Shown piece by piece: positions 1 through 8,419 of a stretch of DNA of 51,595 nt. The position numbers and the translations under genes were made by a program. The notes under the pieces were generated by a model that saw only the letters and a program-made list of their open reading frames with translations, had not been told where the DNA came from and searched no databases. The number at the start of each line of letters is the position of its first letter. Position 1 is the stretch's first letter. This DNA comes from an uncultured Thiotrichaceae bacterium (GTDB lineage: Bacteria > Pseudomonadota > Gammaproteobacteria > Thiotrichales > Thiotrichaceae), in the NCBI GenBank assembly GCA_902727985.1, contig CACVAY010000146.1, forward strand, positions 1 to 51,595, written 5' to 3'.

Positions 1-656
1 GACTGTCGAAAGCGTTTAAGTATATCGGGAATGCGGTCGAGGCGGGCTTTGGTGGTTTCCACCTGTGCCAGCAGAGAGTCGAGTTTATCGGCGATGACTT
101 TTTGCTCGGCTAGGGGTGGGAGAGGAAAGACATAATTCTCAACAAACTTTCTTGGCACACGGCGCAACCCAACAGCGCCGGTCATATTTTCAGAGCCTAC
201 CTGCATAAAGTTTTGCGATTTAATGACACTGAATATGTATCGCTGTGAAACGTATGATGTATGAGGACGCAATACATAAAACTCCGAACTGCCTGCGCCG
301 ATCCCATTAGGTAGATATTTGACGATAGCGGCTTTACCATTTTCAAAACAAGGGGTTACCTTTGCAAAGATCACATCGCCATTTTGAAAGTTTGTATAAG
401 ACTTCTTTATTTCTCCCCAGCTTTTATTCTCAAACTGCAACTCCCCAAAATAGCTCTGTGGGGCAAGTGACATCGGCACAAATCCCGCATCAGACTCAGC
501 ATTTGCATCAATTTTTTTGGGGTTTACCTGAGCAACTTCGCTTATTGAGCAAACACACCAGCCTTCTGGCACAAGCATATCCGCTGCTTCCGCCTTCGCA
601 GCAGCGACTACTTCGGGTTTTTCTTCCGCTAAAATCTGTTCCAGTGTTCTACCCAT
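1..656 (-). CDS. hsdS: Type I restriction-modification specificity subunit HsdS, 3' end outside window
   Basis: This is the DNA-recognition subunit of a type I restriction-modification enzyme. The frame is open from an ATG at 656 to the window edge, giving about 218 codons of N-terminal sequence and no stop. After a charged 27-residue leader (MGRTLEQILAEEKPEVV...) comes one target-recognition domain that starts at PEGWCVCSISEVAQVNP. It ends in the typical central conserved helix (PLPPLAEQKVIADKLDSLLA, then QVETTKARLDRIPDILKRFR), so only the first TRD and the spacer helix are visible. It is the last gene of the minus-strand hsdR-vapBC-hsdM-hsdS locus. The start is chosen from the GGAAAGGACAATAATG context and from leader similarity to the small ORF just after hsdM. 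The leader is unusual, because most HsdS proteins begin directly at the TRD. Confidence 0.9.
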   Translation of the reverse strand, partial: MGRTLEQILAEEKPEVVAAAKAEAADMLVPEGWCVCSISEVAQVNPKKIDANAESDAGFVPMSLAPQSYFGELQFENKSWGEIKKSYTNFQNGDVIFAKVTPCFENGKAAIVKYLPNGIGAGSSEFYVLRPHTSYVSQRYIFSVIKSQNFMQVGSENMTGAVGLRRVPRKFVENYVFPLPPLAEQKVIADKLDSLLAQVETTKARLDRIPDILKRFRQ

Positions 657-674
657 TATTGTCCTTTCCATGAT

Positions 675-890
675 TTATGTGCTGCATCGACCAGCTTCAT
701 GCTCTACCGCTGCATCCATTTCTTCCAGTGTGAGCTGTTTGGTGACATAAGCGGGTTTATCAGTCGGACATTCAATTTCAGTTTCAGCAAAATACTTGCG
801 TTTTTCATCCAATATCCACGCAAAATCAGCAGATTCTTGCAGCAGTGAAGGATCCTGTTGCTTGGCTTTTATAGTTTCTGTGGTGATCAT
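675..890 (-). CDS. Unrecognised small ORF between hsdM and hsdS (71 aa)
   Basis: I do not recognise this 71-residue protein. It is acidic and rich in Glu/Asp/Lys, with no membrane segment. The central part (DEKRKYFAETEIECPTDKPAYV) and the helix-like QLTLEEMDAAVEHEA have the feel of a small antitoxin or accessory peptide, but no family assignment is justified. It sits on the coding strand of the restriction locus, 18 nt upstream of the hsdS start and about 50 nt after the 61-residue ORF, so it is probably co-transcribed. Near its 3' end a second frame continues as KLVDAAHKSWKGQ and stops in a TAATG overlap with hsdS. The natural C-terminus may therefore have been changed by a frameshift. Confidence 0.45.
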   Translation of the reverse strand: MITTETIKAKQQDPSLLQESADFAWILDEKRKYFAETEIECPTDKPAYVTKQLTLEEMDAAVEHEAGRCST

Positions 891-942
891 GTCTAAATCT
901 CTTCAAGCGTTCGTTGGGGTATCATTCATCAACCAAAGCGCA

Positions 943-1128
943 TTAAAACCGATCCCGCCGATCACGGTAATCGTCAGTATTCGCACCTTTCAGAACCCCA
1001 CGCATGGCTTGCAGCGAGCGAACCGGTGTCCGTTCGATATGCCTTTTCATCTCAGCAGCTTTAGCCTCAGCAGCAGCAACCACTTCCGGCTTCTCCTGCG
1101 CCAAAATTTCATCCAGTGTTCTACCCAT
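943..1128 (-). CDS. Small ORF sharing the HsdS leader sequence (61 aa)
   Basis: This ORF begins 2 nt after the hsdM stop (GAGAGTTAATCATGG), which suggests translational coupling. Its first 27 residues (MGRTLDEILAQEKPEVVAAA, then EAKAAEM) match the leader of HsdS downstream at 21 of 27 positions. The DNA shares only about the first 17 nt exactly and then diverges mostly at synonymous sites, so this looks like an old duplication under coding constraint. The remaining residues (KRHIERTPVRSLQAMRGVLK, then GANTDDYRDRRDRF) are basic and match nothing I can name. It may be a separate accessory peptide, the remnant of an earlier hsdS start, or an antitoxin-like protein. Confidence 0.5.
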   Translation of the reverse strand: MGRTLDEILAQEKPEVVAAAEAKAAEMKRHIERTPVRSLQAMRGVLKGANTDDYRDRRDRF

Positions 1129-1130
1129 GA

Positions 1131-2804
1131 TTAACTCTCCCGTGACTCTCTTACCGCATCAAGTATATCCTGAGTTGAAGCTTCAGTCTGAACTCTGGGA
1201 ACATCAAAAGGAGAACTCCCATTCTCCAAAGCCACCAACAACGCATCCAACTCCCCCAGCGCTGCTGTCAACTCATCCTTAGCCTCTGCCGCTAACACTT
1301 CTGGCTCGGGCAAATTTGCCGCATCGACGCTATCTTTATCTTTCAGCCAGCTAATATCCAGTGAGTCGCCTTTGGTGTCAGCAATCCACTCTCGGCTAAA
1401 GCATCGCCAGCGTGATTTCGCCAGGCGTTCGTCGACACCTTCAGCGGTCGTTTGATCAACTTCCAACGCTTCCACATTAAACGACCATTCGCCTTCTTCA
1501 CGCGGGCTGTTGCCATCTGCATCTTCACCAAAAACTTGTTCAAACGGATGCAAGTGTGATTCCGTAAACGGGGTGCGTTTACCAAAATTTGGCATATTCA
1601 TGCGCAGGTCATACACCCAGACGTTTTCCGTACAGCCTTCGTCTTGCATTTTATCCGTGGCGCTGCCTTTGGTGAAAAATAGCACATTGGTCTTGACGCC
1701 TTGTGCATAAAAAATCCCCGTCGGTAGGCGTAATATCGTATGCAGATTACATTTATTCATCAGGTCGCGGCGTACATCCGTGCCGACGCCTGCCTCAAAC
1801 AAGACATTATCCGGCAACACCACGGCGGCACGACCACCGGGTTTCAGGTTGCGGTAAATATGCTGCAAAAACGCTAGTTGCTTATTGCTGGTTTTATAGG
1901 TGAGGTCATCGCGGGTGTTACTTGCCTCGCCGCCTTTGCTGGTGCCAAAGGGGGGATTCGCCAGAATAATATCCGCTTTTGCCAAGGCTTTGCCTGCATC
2001 ACCTAACGCATTGCCTAAATGCACTACGCCTTCATTATCGCCTTCCATACCGTGCAGTAGACAATTCATCAATGCGAGCCGTCGCGTTCCAGGTACTAAT
2101 TCGACGCCCACAAAAGCTTTGTTTTTCTGAAACGCCTGCGCCTTTGCATCAAGGTCGAACAGTTCGTCGGTTTCTTCCTTGATATAGCCATCTGCCGCAA
2201 TCAAAAATCCTGCTGTGCCCGCTGAGGGGTCTTGGATGATCTCGCCTGCTTGTGGAGCGATGCAACGTACCATGCTATTAATCAGTGCGCGTGGGGTAAA
2301 ATATTGCCCCGCACCGGATTTGGTTTCACCGGCATTTTTTTCTAGCAAGCCTTCATATAAATCGCCCAGTCCGTCTTTTTGCGCACTGAACCAGTCGATC
2401 TGATCCAGCGTTTTTATCATTTGCTCCAGATGGCGCGGCTCACGCAGGCGGGTTTGTGCATCGGCATAAATCGCGCTGATTAAGGGATCTTCATGCACCT
2501 GGACTTCTTTGGTTTGCCCCGGATGGTCGGGGTCCGCCTCATTACGCTTGCCCGTGGATAGGGCGAGCAGCAGAGTTTTGTAATCGTTTAATAAATTGAT
2601 GCCGGATTTGTCATTGATATCGGTCCAGCGACAGCCCTGCGGTAAGGGATGCTTTTTCAGCGTTCCCGCTTCGGTGTTCTCATGCACCATTTTGATAAAC
2701 AACAGCAGCACCAGCTCGGTGACGTAATCGCTGTAGTTAATGCCGTCGTCCCGTAGCACGTCACACAGGTTCCAGAGTTTTTGTACGATGTCGTTGTTGT
2801 TCAT
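1131..2804 (-). CDS. hsdM: Type I restriction-modification N6-adenine methyltransferase HsdM
   Basis: HsdM is the modification subunit. It transfers methyl from S-adenosylmethionine to N6 of adenine and forms M2S with HsdS. An N-terminal HsdM_N helical domain (from MNNNDIVQKLWNLCDVLRDD to about residue 130) is followed by the methylase domain. That domain has the SAM motif DPSAGTAGFLI and the catalytic NPPF (ILANPPFGTSKGG, about residue 283). At 557 aa the length is normal. I place the start at 2804 (MNNNDIV) rather than the longer in-frame ATG at 2855. The upstream 17 codons overlap the end of vapC, and family members begin at this helix. The start lies 4 nt after the vapC stop, and the gene ends 2 nt before the 61-residue ORF, so the block reads as one operon. 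Confidence 0.95.
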   Translation of the reverse strand: MNNNDIVQKLWNLCDVLRDDGINYSDYVTELVLLLFIKMVHENTEAGTLKKHPLPQGCRWTDINDKSGINLLNDYKTLLLALSTGKRNEADPDHPGQTKEVQVHEDPLISAIYADAQTRLREPRHLEQMIKTLDQIDWFSAQKDGLGDLYEGLLEKNAGETKSGAGQYFTPRALINSMVRCIAPQAGEIIQDPSAGTAGFLIAADGYIKEETDELFDLDAKAQAFQKNKAFVGVELVPGTRRLALMNCLLHGMEGDNEGVVHLGNALGDAGKALAKADIILANPPFGTSKGGEASNTRDDLTYKTSNKQLAFLQHIYRNLKPGGRAAVVLPDNVLFEAGVGTDVRRDLMNKCNLHTILRLPTGIFYAQGVKTNVLFFTKGSATDKMQDEGCTENVWVYDLRMNMPNFGKRTPFTESHLHPFEQVFGEDADGNSPREEGEWSFNVEALEVDQTTAEGVDERLAKSRWRCFSREWIADTKGDSLDISWLKDKDSVDAANLPEPEVLAAEAKDELTAALGELDALLVALENGSSPFDVPRVQTEASTQDILDAVRESRES

Positions 2805-2808
2805 AGTG

Positions 2809-3213
2809 TTAAGCTCCCACCCAATTGACCAGACGTAAGCCGTCCACTCGTGCAAACTCCCGTAGGTTATTTGTCACCAGTGTTAGCCCTTCATTACGGG
2901 CATGCCCCGCGATATGCAGATCATTGACGCCAATAGGGGTTCCTTTGCGTTCTAAATCGGCGCGAATATCGCCGTAGTGTGCAGCTGCCCCAGTGGTGTA
3001 ATCGAGCACTTCCAGGCGGGACACAAAGTCTTCAACCTGCCGTAAATTCCGTTCGGCTTGTGCGCTTTTTTCGACACCGTGCATTAATTCTGCCAGCGTA
3101 ATACTGCTGATTGCCATTTGGGTGGCGTAACGATTAAAGGTTTCCAACACGTCTGGCGGGCGGCGTTTGATGACATAAATAACGATATTTGTGTCGAGCA
3201 AGTACTTAAGCAT
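2809..3213 (-). CDS. vapC: PIN-domain toxin ribonuclease VapC
   Basis: This is a VapC-type endoribonuclease toxin with a 134-residue PIN domain. The acidic metal-binding residues are visible as D7 (YLLDTNIVIY), E42 (TLAELMHGVEKS) and D98 (GVNDLHIAGHAR), followed by the TNNLREF segment typical of VapC strand 4. Its ATG overlaps the TGA of the upstream antitoxin gene by one base, the usual coupling in TA operons. The stop is 4 nt before hsdM, so toxin, antitoxin and methylase are probably on one transcript. Known VapC proteins cleave tRNA or rRNA. The specific target cannot be read from sequence. Confidence 0.94.
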   Translation of the reverse strand: MLKYLLDTNIVIYVIKRRPPDVLETFNRYATQMAISSITLAELMHGVEKSAQAERNLRQVEDFVSRLEVLDYTTGAAAHYGDIRADLERKGTPIGVNDLHIAGHARNEGLTLVTNNLREFARVDGLRLVNWVGA

Positions 3214-3446
3214 CAGAAGCTTTCCCTTTCTTGCTGCTGCTGTGAGGCGCGCTCGGTCATAAAGTCATCGCTGACGTTTTCAGGTGATAGAAAGAAGCTA
3301 TCCCACGTATTTTCAACGGGCGAAAGTATGCGGTCTTTTCCCATGATGCGCACCTGTACTTTTTTGATGTTATCAGGAAAGCGGGTGTCGGCGGGTAAAC
3401 GAACTGCCTGTGTGCGGTTGTTAACAAACACTGATCCAAGTGGCAT
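3213..3446 (-). CDS. vapB: VapB-type antitoxin
   Basis: This 77-residue antitoxin partners the adjacent VapC. The N-terminus ([20 protein letters not shown]) is the AbrB/SpoVT-like swapped-hairpin DNA-binding fold with the [10 protein letters not shown] signature of VapB proteins. The C-terminal part (about residues 45-77, ending in QQQQERESF) is the flexible toxin-neutralising tail. The start at 3446 lies 12 nt downstream of a perfect palindrome at 3459-3491, which is its likely autoregulatory operator. A second frame over the same DNA (3257-3439) is a shadow. Confidence 0.92.
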   Translation of the reverse strand: MPLGSVFVNNRTQAVRLPADTRFPDNIKKVQVRIMGKDRILSPVENTWDSFFLSPENVSDDFMTERASQQQQERESF

Positions 3447-3458
3447 GATTGAACTCCT

Positions 3459-3491
3459 ATAGTGCTATATACTTAAAATATATAGCACTAT
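3459..3491. promoter_or_regulatory. Perfect inverted repeat upstream of vapB, likely VapBC operator
   Basis: Two exact 13-bp arms (ATAGTGCTATATA / TATATAGCACTAT) flank a 7-bp spacer. The repeat lies immediately upstream of the antitoxin gene and downstream of nothing else transcribed toward it. VapBC complexes bind such palindromes to repress their own operon. The AT-rich arms could also carry the -10 element. Assigning it to VapB is inference from position. Confidence 0.75.
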
Positions 3492-3563
3492 CTGCCACCT
3501 TGCAACGAATAAAAAAACGTGTCTAATTTTTGGTGTTTTCTATTCATGAACCTCTCTTGTTGG

Positions 3564-6500
3564 CTATGTACCAGCTATCTTCCACATTCCCTCACTTAAT
3601 TCATCTAGTACGCTATCCAGCTGATTCCCTAGCACTTTGTCCAGCTGCTTCGCGCCGCCATGATCAGCAAAACGCTGATTGACAAATTCATGGTCAATAA
3701 TCACTTCATGCACTAATTGTTTGGACAGTCGTTCTAGCCATTTACGTTGTTGGGGTGTCCAGCGCTGACGCTGATAAATTCGCTGCATTGCCTGTGCCAC
3801 CCGTTGCTCAAAGGGCACTAGCGGTTCACCTAAGGCGGCACGGCGAATATGACCGATAATGCTGGCGGCAATGTCCTGATTGGTTTGATTGCGTATCGCG
3901 GTGCGTAGCGTTGCCTCACTATAACCCGCGCCGTCTAGTAGCAGTTTTACTTCCTTTAACTGCTCACGGTTTAGGTCACGTGGCTTATTCACCACTGCCG
4001 CTAGTGCGGTATTTTGATTGAGCTGTTCTTTAATAAACTGGTTAAAGCTATCAAGATAATCTTCGGGGCGTTCATACTGGCCATAGCTCTTGGTGCGCTC
4101 CTGAATCTTATCGTCATGGTCGGATATAATTGGTTGGTAGTCGCTCCCCATGAGGTGGCCTACCTCGCTTAACTGCCCCAGCAAGCCGCTGTGTTGGGTT
4201 AAAAATGCTGAAGCGTGTTGTGGCCCCATGGTGTGCAGGTGTTTATGTAGCAATTTTGGCTCGACTCCCCAGAGGTTTTCTAGCTCACCCAGTTTCTCTT
4301 TCAAGGCGGGCTTCGTCTCGGCCTTCTTTTCGGCTTTTCGTAACACGCGCATGACTTTTTGGCTGAGCTGGCTGAGCACTACATCGGCATGGGTTTCTTC
4401 TGCTTGTTCACCAGGGGCATTTAATGCGCGCTCCAGTTGTTGAGGTTGCGTGAGTTCCTCCAGCAATTGTGCCAAGCTGATTTTTGGATCTTTCACCAAT
4501 GGCTTCATGGTATTCACGTCACTGAGCGCGGCATAAATATCCACAGGGTCGTAAATGCGAAATACGGTTTTGCCAATTTCATCGCAACGCCGCGTGGCAC
4601 GACCGATCATTTGCTCATACAAAATGCGTGATTTTACCCGGCGCATAAAGACCAGATGAGTGATTTTTGGTACATCAATGCCGGTGGTGAGTAAATCGAC
4701 GGTGATGGCAATATTTGGATAACGCTCATTTTTGTAGCGGCTGATCAGTTGCGCGACTTTGTCACTCTGGCCAGTAATTTTTTCAACGGCAGCTTGATTG
4801 TATTCATCGTTGTAGAGGGCCTTAAAGGCTTCATCCAGTAAACGCTTCACCATATCCGCATGGCGATCAGTGGCGCAGAAAATCAGCGTTTTCTCTTCAC
4901 CAAACGGGTCGAGTTCATCGACTAACTGCTCACAGATGACCCGATTGAAATTCTCATTAATCACGCGTCGGTTAAAGGTATCGACTTCAAAACTCAGTTC
5001 GTCATCCAGCTCTGCACTTTCTACTTCACCGGTGTGGGTATTGATGGCACTGACGGTTTCGCCTTTGTTGAAACGGATGCCGTTTTGCGTCAACAGGGTT
5101 TCATAACGAATCGGTGGCTCATGATCAATCAGCCAGTCATCGGCTACCGCCTCACGGTAGGAGTAGGTATACACTGGCTTGCCGAAGATGGCGCTGGTGT
5201 GCTTGGCGGGTGTTGCCGTCAGGGCGATTTTGACCGCATCAAAATATTCCAGTACGCGCCGATAACTGGATAAATACTGTGCGGCATCGCGAGTCGCCAA
5301 CTCGCCTTCAGTCATCTCCTGATCCAGTGTATAACCTCGATGTGCCTCATCAATAATGATGCAGTCGAACTGATCCAGCGGCGGCGGGTTGTCGCTCATA
5401 AAAATACGCTTGACCATTGCCTGTACCGTAGCGACCTGCACGCGAGTTTCGGCTTCGCTGGTCATATCGCCCAATTCAGCGACATTGTAAATTTTCGATA
5501 GGGTGTGGTTTTGTTCCAGCGGTGCTTCGTTAAAGGCATCAATCGCCTGTTGCCCCAAGGCGGTACGGTCGACCAGAAACAGAATGCGCTTAAAACGCTC
5601 GGCTTTTAAGAAGCGATACATCAGACCGATAATGGTGCGGGTTTTACCGGTGCCAGTCGCCATCGCGAGTAAGGCAACTCGGATGTCCCGTTCCAGCGTA
5701 TGTTCCACTGCTTTGATGGCGAGCTGCTGATAATCGCGTAGTTTTAAATAGCCGAAGGGTTCATGTTTCAGCTTTTCCTGTGCGTCTGTTTGGCTGCGTT
5801 TGAGTAAATCCAGCAAACCATCGGCGGTGTGAAATTTCGCTAAGTCACGCTTGAGATTCGATGGGCTGCGCACATCCCGAAACCACGTGCCAGATTGTTC
5901 TTTCAGCTGTGGCACTAGAGGACGACCATTGCAGGAATAGACAAATGGCACTTTATAATGCCCGTCGGCGTCATCCGGCCATGCCACTGTCATGCCTGCC
6001 ACTTCCCATGCACCTGTTAGCGGTGGGGCAACGGTAAAGCCTTTGCTATAACGCTCGGCTTGCGTGATTTTTCCCGATACATTGACGTTTTCCCGCTTGG
6101 CTTCCACTACTGCAATCGGTGTGAGACCCGTAAACAAGACATAATCTGCACGACCGTGTTTGCCCTTGTGTTTTGTCGGCCATTCGGCAATAGCGATATT
6201 TTTTCCTTTTTGCGGACGTGTGCCGTTTTTAAAGCTTAGCGCCTCGCTATCGGCTTCCCAACCAGCTTCCAGCAATTGCTGGTCAATTAAAATACGTGTC
6301 AGTTCTTCATCGAGCACGATATGCTGAGTGGCGACTTCTGTATTGCGAGTAAGCTGTTGACGATTGGCTCTTTTGACCTTCTCATCCTGTTCAGCTAATT
6401 GCATCTGTAGACGTTTGATTCTGGCTTCATAAGCCTGCTGTTGTTGCGCCAACGCGGTTTCATGTTGTTTGGCTTGTGCGGCTAACTCGCGCGATTCTTC

Positions 6501-7097
6501 ATCCATGGCCAGCGCCAGTTCTTCATACTCAGCTTTTTCTCTGGCAATTAATTCGTTGAGTTGCTGACTGGAGTCCAGTTCAATATTCGTCTGTTGTAGC
6601 TCGGCTTTGAGCTTGGTGATGTCGGTGTGTAACTGGCGCAACTGTTCACTTGGGTCACGAATCGGCTGAAACGGGCCTGGTTTGAATTGTGCGCCAGACT
6701 TGCCGAATGACTGGTGGAACCAGATCGCCAGTCGCCGCGCTACAGTCAGGCCGTTCATGGCTTCTTTATGCTGGGTTCTGAATTGGTGGGTGGCGCGGTT
6801 GCCTTCAATACGCAAGGTATGAAAAAGCTCGCGCACCATCGGTTCAAGTTTTAATTCACGATTGACTTTGTGTAACAGGTCTAGCTGCGAGGTGTGTTCG
6901 TCAAACGATACCTCCAAGCGCACTGCAACATGTTGCGCTATCGCTTCACCCAACTGACGTAGCTTGATCAGCGTGGTATTTGGGTCACTGCTAAACGCCC
7001 GCTCAGCAGCACTTGCTAGCTCAACAAACAAGGGATCATGTTCCTTGAGAAAACTGAAATTGCCGGAATCGCTGAGGTGATTTGGCGAGTTGATCAT
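3564..7097 (-). CDS. hsdR: Type I restriction enzyme endonuclease/translocase HsdR
   Basis: HsdR is the ATP-dependent DNA translocase and nuclease of the type I system, 1177 aa and of the EcoEI-like (type IB) class. In order it has: an N-terminal DUF4145-like helical domain (residues about 20-135); a long coiled coil (about 160-260); the HSDR_N nuclease domain with D...EAK (GRADYVLF...VVEAKRE, about 318-335); a superfamily 2 helicase with Walker A MATGTGKT (about 480), DEAH (IIIDEAHRGY, about 582) and motif III LTATPA; the second RecA domain with QMIGRATR; and a C-terminal EcoEI_R_C domain that contacts M2S. All key motifs are intact, so the enzyme should be functional. It is the first gene of the minus-strand restriction locus, and vapBC follows 117 nt downstream with its own operator. 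Confidence 0.96.
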   Translation of the reverse strand: MINSPNHLSDSGNFSFLKEHDPLFVELASAAERAFSSDPNTTLIKLRQLGEAIAQHVAVRLEVSFDEHTSQLDLLHKVNRELKLEPMVRELFHTLRIEGNRATHQFRTQHKEAMNGLTVARRLAIWFHQSFGKSGAQFKPGPFQPIRDPSEQLRQLHTDITKLKAELQQTNIELDSSQQLNELIAREKAEYEELALAMDEESRELAAQAKQHETALAQQQQAYEARIKRLQMQLAEQDEKVKRANRQQLTRNTEVATQHIVLDEELTRILIDQQLLEAGWEADSEALSFKNGTRPQKGKNIAIAEWPTKHKGKHGRADYVLFTGLTPIAVVEAKRENVNVSGKITQAERYSKGFTVAPPLTGAWEVAGMTVAWPDDADGHYKVPFVYSCNGRPLVPQLKEQSGTWFRDVRSPSNLKRDLAKFHTADGLLDLLKRSQTDAQEKLKHEPFGYLKLRDYQQLAIKAVEHTLERDIRVALLAMATGTGKTRTIIGLMYRFLKAERFKRILFLVDRTALGQQAIDAFNEAPLEQNHTLSKIYNVAELGDMTSEAETRVQVATVQAMVKRIFMSDNPPPLDQFDCIIIDEAHRGYTLDQEMTEGELATRDAAQYLSSYRRVLEYFDAVKIALTATPAKHTSAIFGKPVYTYSYREAVADDWLIDHEPPIRYETLLTQNGIRFNKGETVSAINTHTGEVESAELDDELSFEVDTFNRRVINENFNRVICEQLVDELDPFGEEKTLIFCATDRHADMVKRLLDEAFKALYNDEYNQAAVEKITGQSDKVAQLISRYKNERYPNIAITVDLLTTGIDVPKITHLVFMRRVKSRILYEQMIGRATRRCDEIGKTVFRIYDPVDIYAALSDVNTMKPLVKDPKISLAQLLEELTQPQQLERALNAPGEQAEETHADVVLSQLSQKVMRVLRKAEKKAETKPALKEKLGELENLWGVEPKLLHKHLHTMGPQHASAFLTQHSGLLGQLSEVGHLMGSDYQPIISDHDDKIQERTKSYGQYERPEDYLDSFNQFIKEQLNQNTALAAVVNKPRDLNREQLKEVKLLLDGAGYSEATLRTAIRNQTNQDIAASIIGHIRRAALGEPLVPFEQRVAQAMQRIYQRQRWTPQQRKWLERLSKQLVHEVIIDHEFVNQRFADHGGAKQLDKVLGNQLDSVLDELSEGMWKIAGT

Positions 7098-7518
7098 GCT
7101 AAGCCCCGAATGTATTAAACGTTGAGTTATTTTAACGTATTAACGTGGCTATTGTTATTGTATATTCGTTGCTGGAACAGAAGCTTAGGCAGTTAGCCAA
7201 TCTTTGATTGGAACAGTGATTGGATCGTTTCCAGTGTATTGAGGTGGCTCAAACCCTGGCAGAGGCTATACGGCAGGTTTGTCGGTAACTTCTGTTTGAA
7301 TTGATACGTTCGGTTGTCGAAGCAATTTATGCTTAAAAACGAGAAAATATGATCTAAGGATTTTTAATTCCTTATAAATTCCCGCTTTATCTGACAGGAT
7401 CCCTGAAATGATCTATTTATCATAGGGGCTCTAAAACTATCTGGCTTGCAGTTGCAGCAAAACCGTCGTTTTTAGAGGTTCCCCATCATGTTCAATACAA
7501 TTGGAGATTTGGTAAGTC
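7098..7518. other. Intergenic region between divergent hsdR and hydrolase genes
   Basis: About 420 nt with no gene that I can support. It should hold the promoters of hsdR (minus) and of the plus-strand hydrolase. Two short perfect inverted repeats are visible: CCAATC/GATTGG at 7197-7211, and AAGGA/TCCTT around 7356-7373 in an AT-rich stretch. Neither is followed by a T-tract that would make a terminator. Confidence 0.4.
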
Positions 7519-8409
7519 ATGGATAAACAAACACAAGTAGAAATTCCACAAGACGCATTTGACTGGTATGACGAGTACGCTCATGGTGGTATTGATCGGC
7601 GAACTTTCTTGGCGAGGCTTGGGACATTAGCGATTGCTGGGCTGACGATTGGCGCTGTTAGTAATGCTTTGATACCCAATTATGCGCTGGCTGAGCAGGT
7701 GTCTTTTAATGATGAGGACATCACCGCGACTTATGCGGAGTTTGAATCGTCTAAGGGGCATGGCAAGGGTCGAGGTTATTTAGTGGTACCGAGCGATGTG
7801 GGGAGCAGCGCCCCAGTGGTTTTGGTGGTGCATGAAAACCGTGGTCTCAATCCATACATTAAAGATGTAGCGCGGAGACTGGCCAAGATTGGTTATGTCG
7901 CATTCGCACCTGATGCGTTGCATTCTCTGGGGGGGTATCCCGGAAATGATGATGAAGGTAGAGCTATGCAAAAATCCCTTGATCGGGTCAAGATAGAGCA
8001 AGATTTTATTGCGGCAGCGCAATATCTGAAACAACATGAATTATCGAATGGTAAGTTAGGTGTCGTGGGTTTTTGCTTTGGTGGTTATATCAGCAATATG
8101 CTTGCAGCAGCCTTGCCCGATGAGATTGATGCAGCTGTACCTTTCTATGGGACTCCTGCTAGAAGTGGTATTGAACAGATTAAAGGGCCTCTTATGTTGC
8201 AGTTTGCTGAGCTAGATAAACGTGTAAATGCAACATGGCCTGACTATGAGGCGGCGTTAAAGGCCAACAGTGCTAAGTATGAGGCTTTTGTTTATCCTGG
8301 TACGAATCATGGTTTCCATAACGACTCGACTGCGAGATACGATAAGGATGCTGCGGAGCTTGCTTGGTCGCGTACTACCGCATTCTTTGATAAGCATTTA
8401 AAGGGCTGA
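7519..8409 (+). CDS. Exported dienelactone hydrolase family protein
   Basis: This is an alpha/beta hydrolase of the dienelactone hydrolase family, 296 aa. The N-terminus has a twin-arginine-like signal (DRRTFLARLGTLAIAGLTIG, cleavage probably near NYALAEQ), so it is likely exported folded through Tat. The mature domain carries the family's Cys-Asp-His triad: C186 in VGFCFGGY, D233 in AELDKRV and H264 in GTNHGFHND. The oxyanion segment VVLVVHENRGLNPYI is also present. Its substrate is unknown. True dienelactone hydrolases of chloroaromatic catabolism are cytoplasmic and shorter, and no aromatic-catabolism genes lie nearby. It appears monocistronic and convergent with the regulator at 8420. Confidence 0.88.
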   Translation: MDKQTQVEIPQDAFDWYDEYAHGGIDRRTFLARLGTLAIAGLTIGAVSNALIPNYALAEQVSFNDEDITATYAEFESSKGHGKGRGYLVVPSDVGSSAPVVLVVHENRGLNPYIKDVARRLAKIGYVAFAPDALHSLGGYPGNDDEGRAMQKSLDRVKIEQDFIAAAQYLKQHELSNGKLGVVGFCFGGYISNMLAAALPDEIDAAVPFYGTPARSGIEQIKGPLMLQFAELDKRVNATWPDYEAALKANSAKYEAFVYPGTNHGFHNDSTARYDKDAAELAWSRTTAFFDKHLKG

Positions 8410-8419
8410 GCCAGTGTGC

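Noticed and set aside
362-673. Plus-strand ORF of 103 aa
   Set aside because: It is antisense to hsdS, whose minus-strand translation gives a clear specificity-subunit sequence.
2805-2855. Longer N-terminus for hsdM (start at 2855)
   Set aside because: The extra 17 codons overlap the end of vapC and have no counterpart in HsdM proteins. MNNNDIV at 2804 fits the family.
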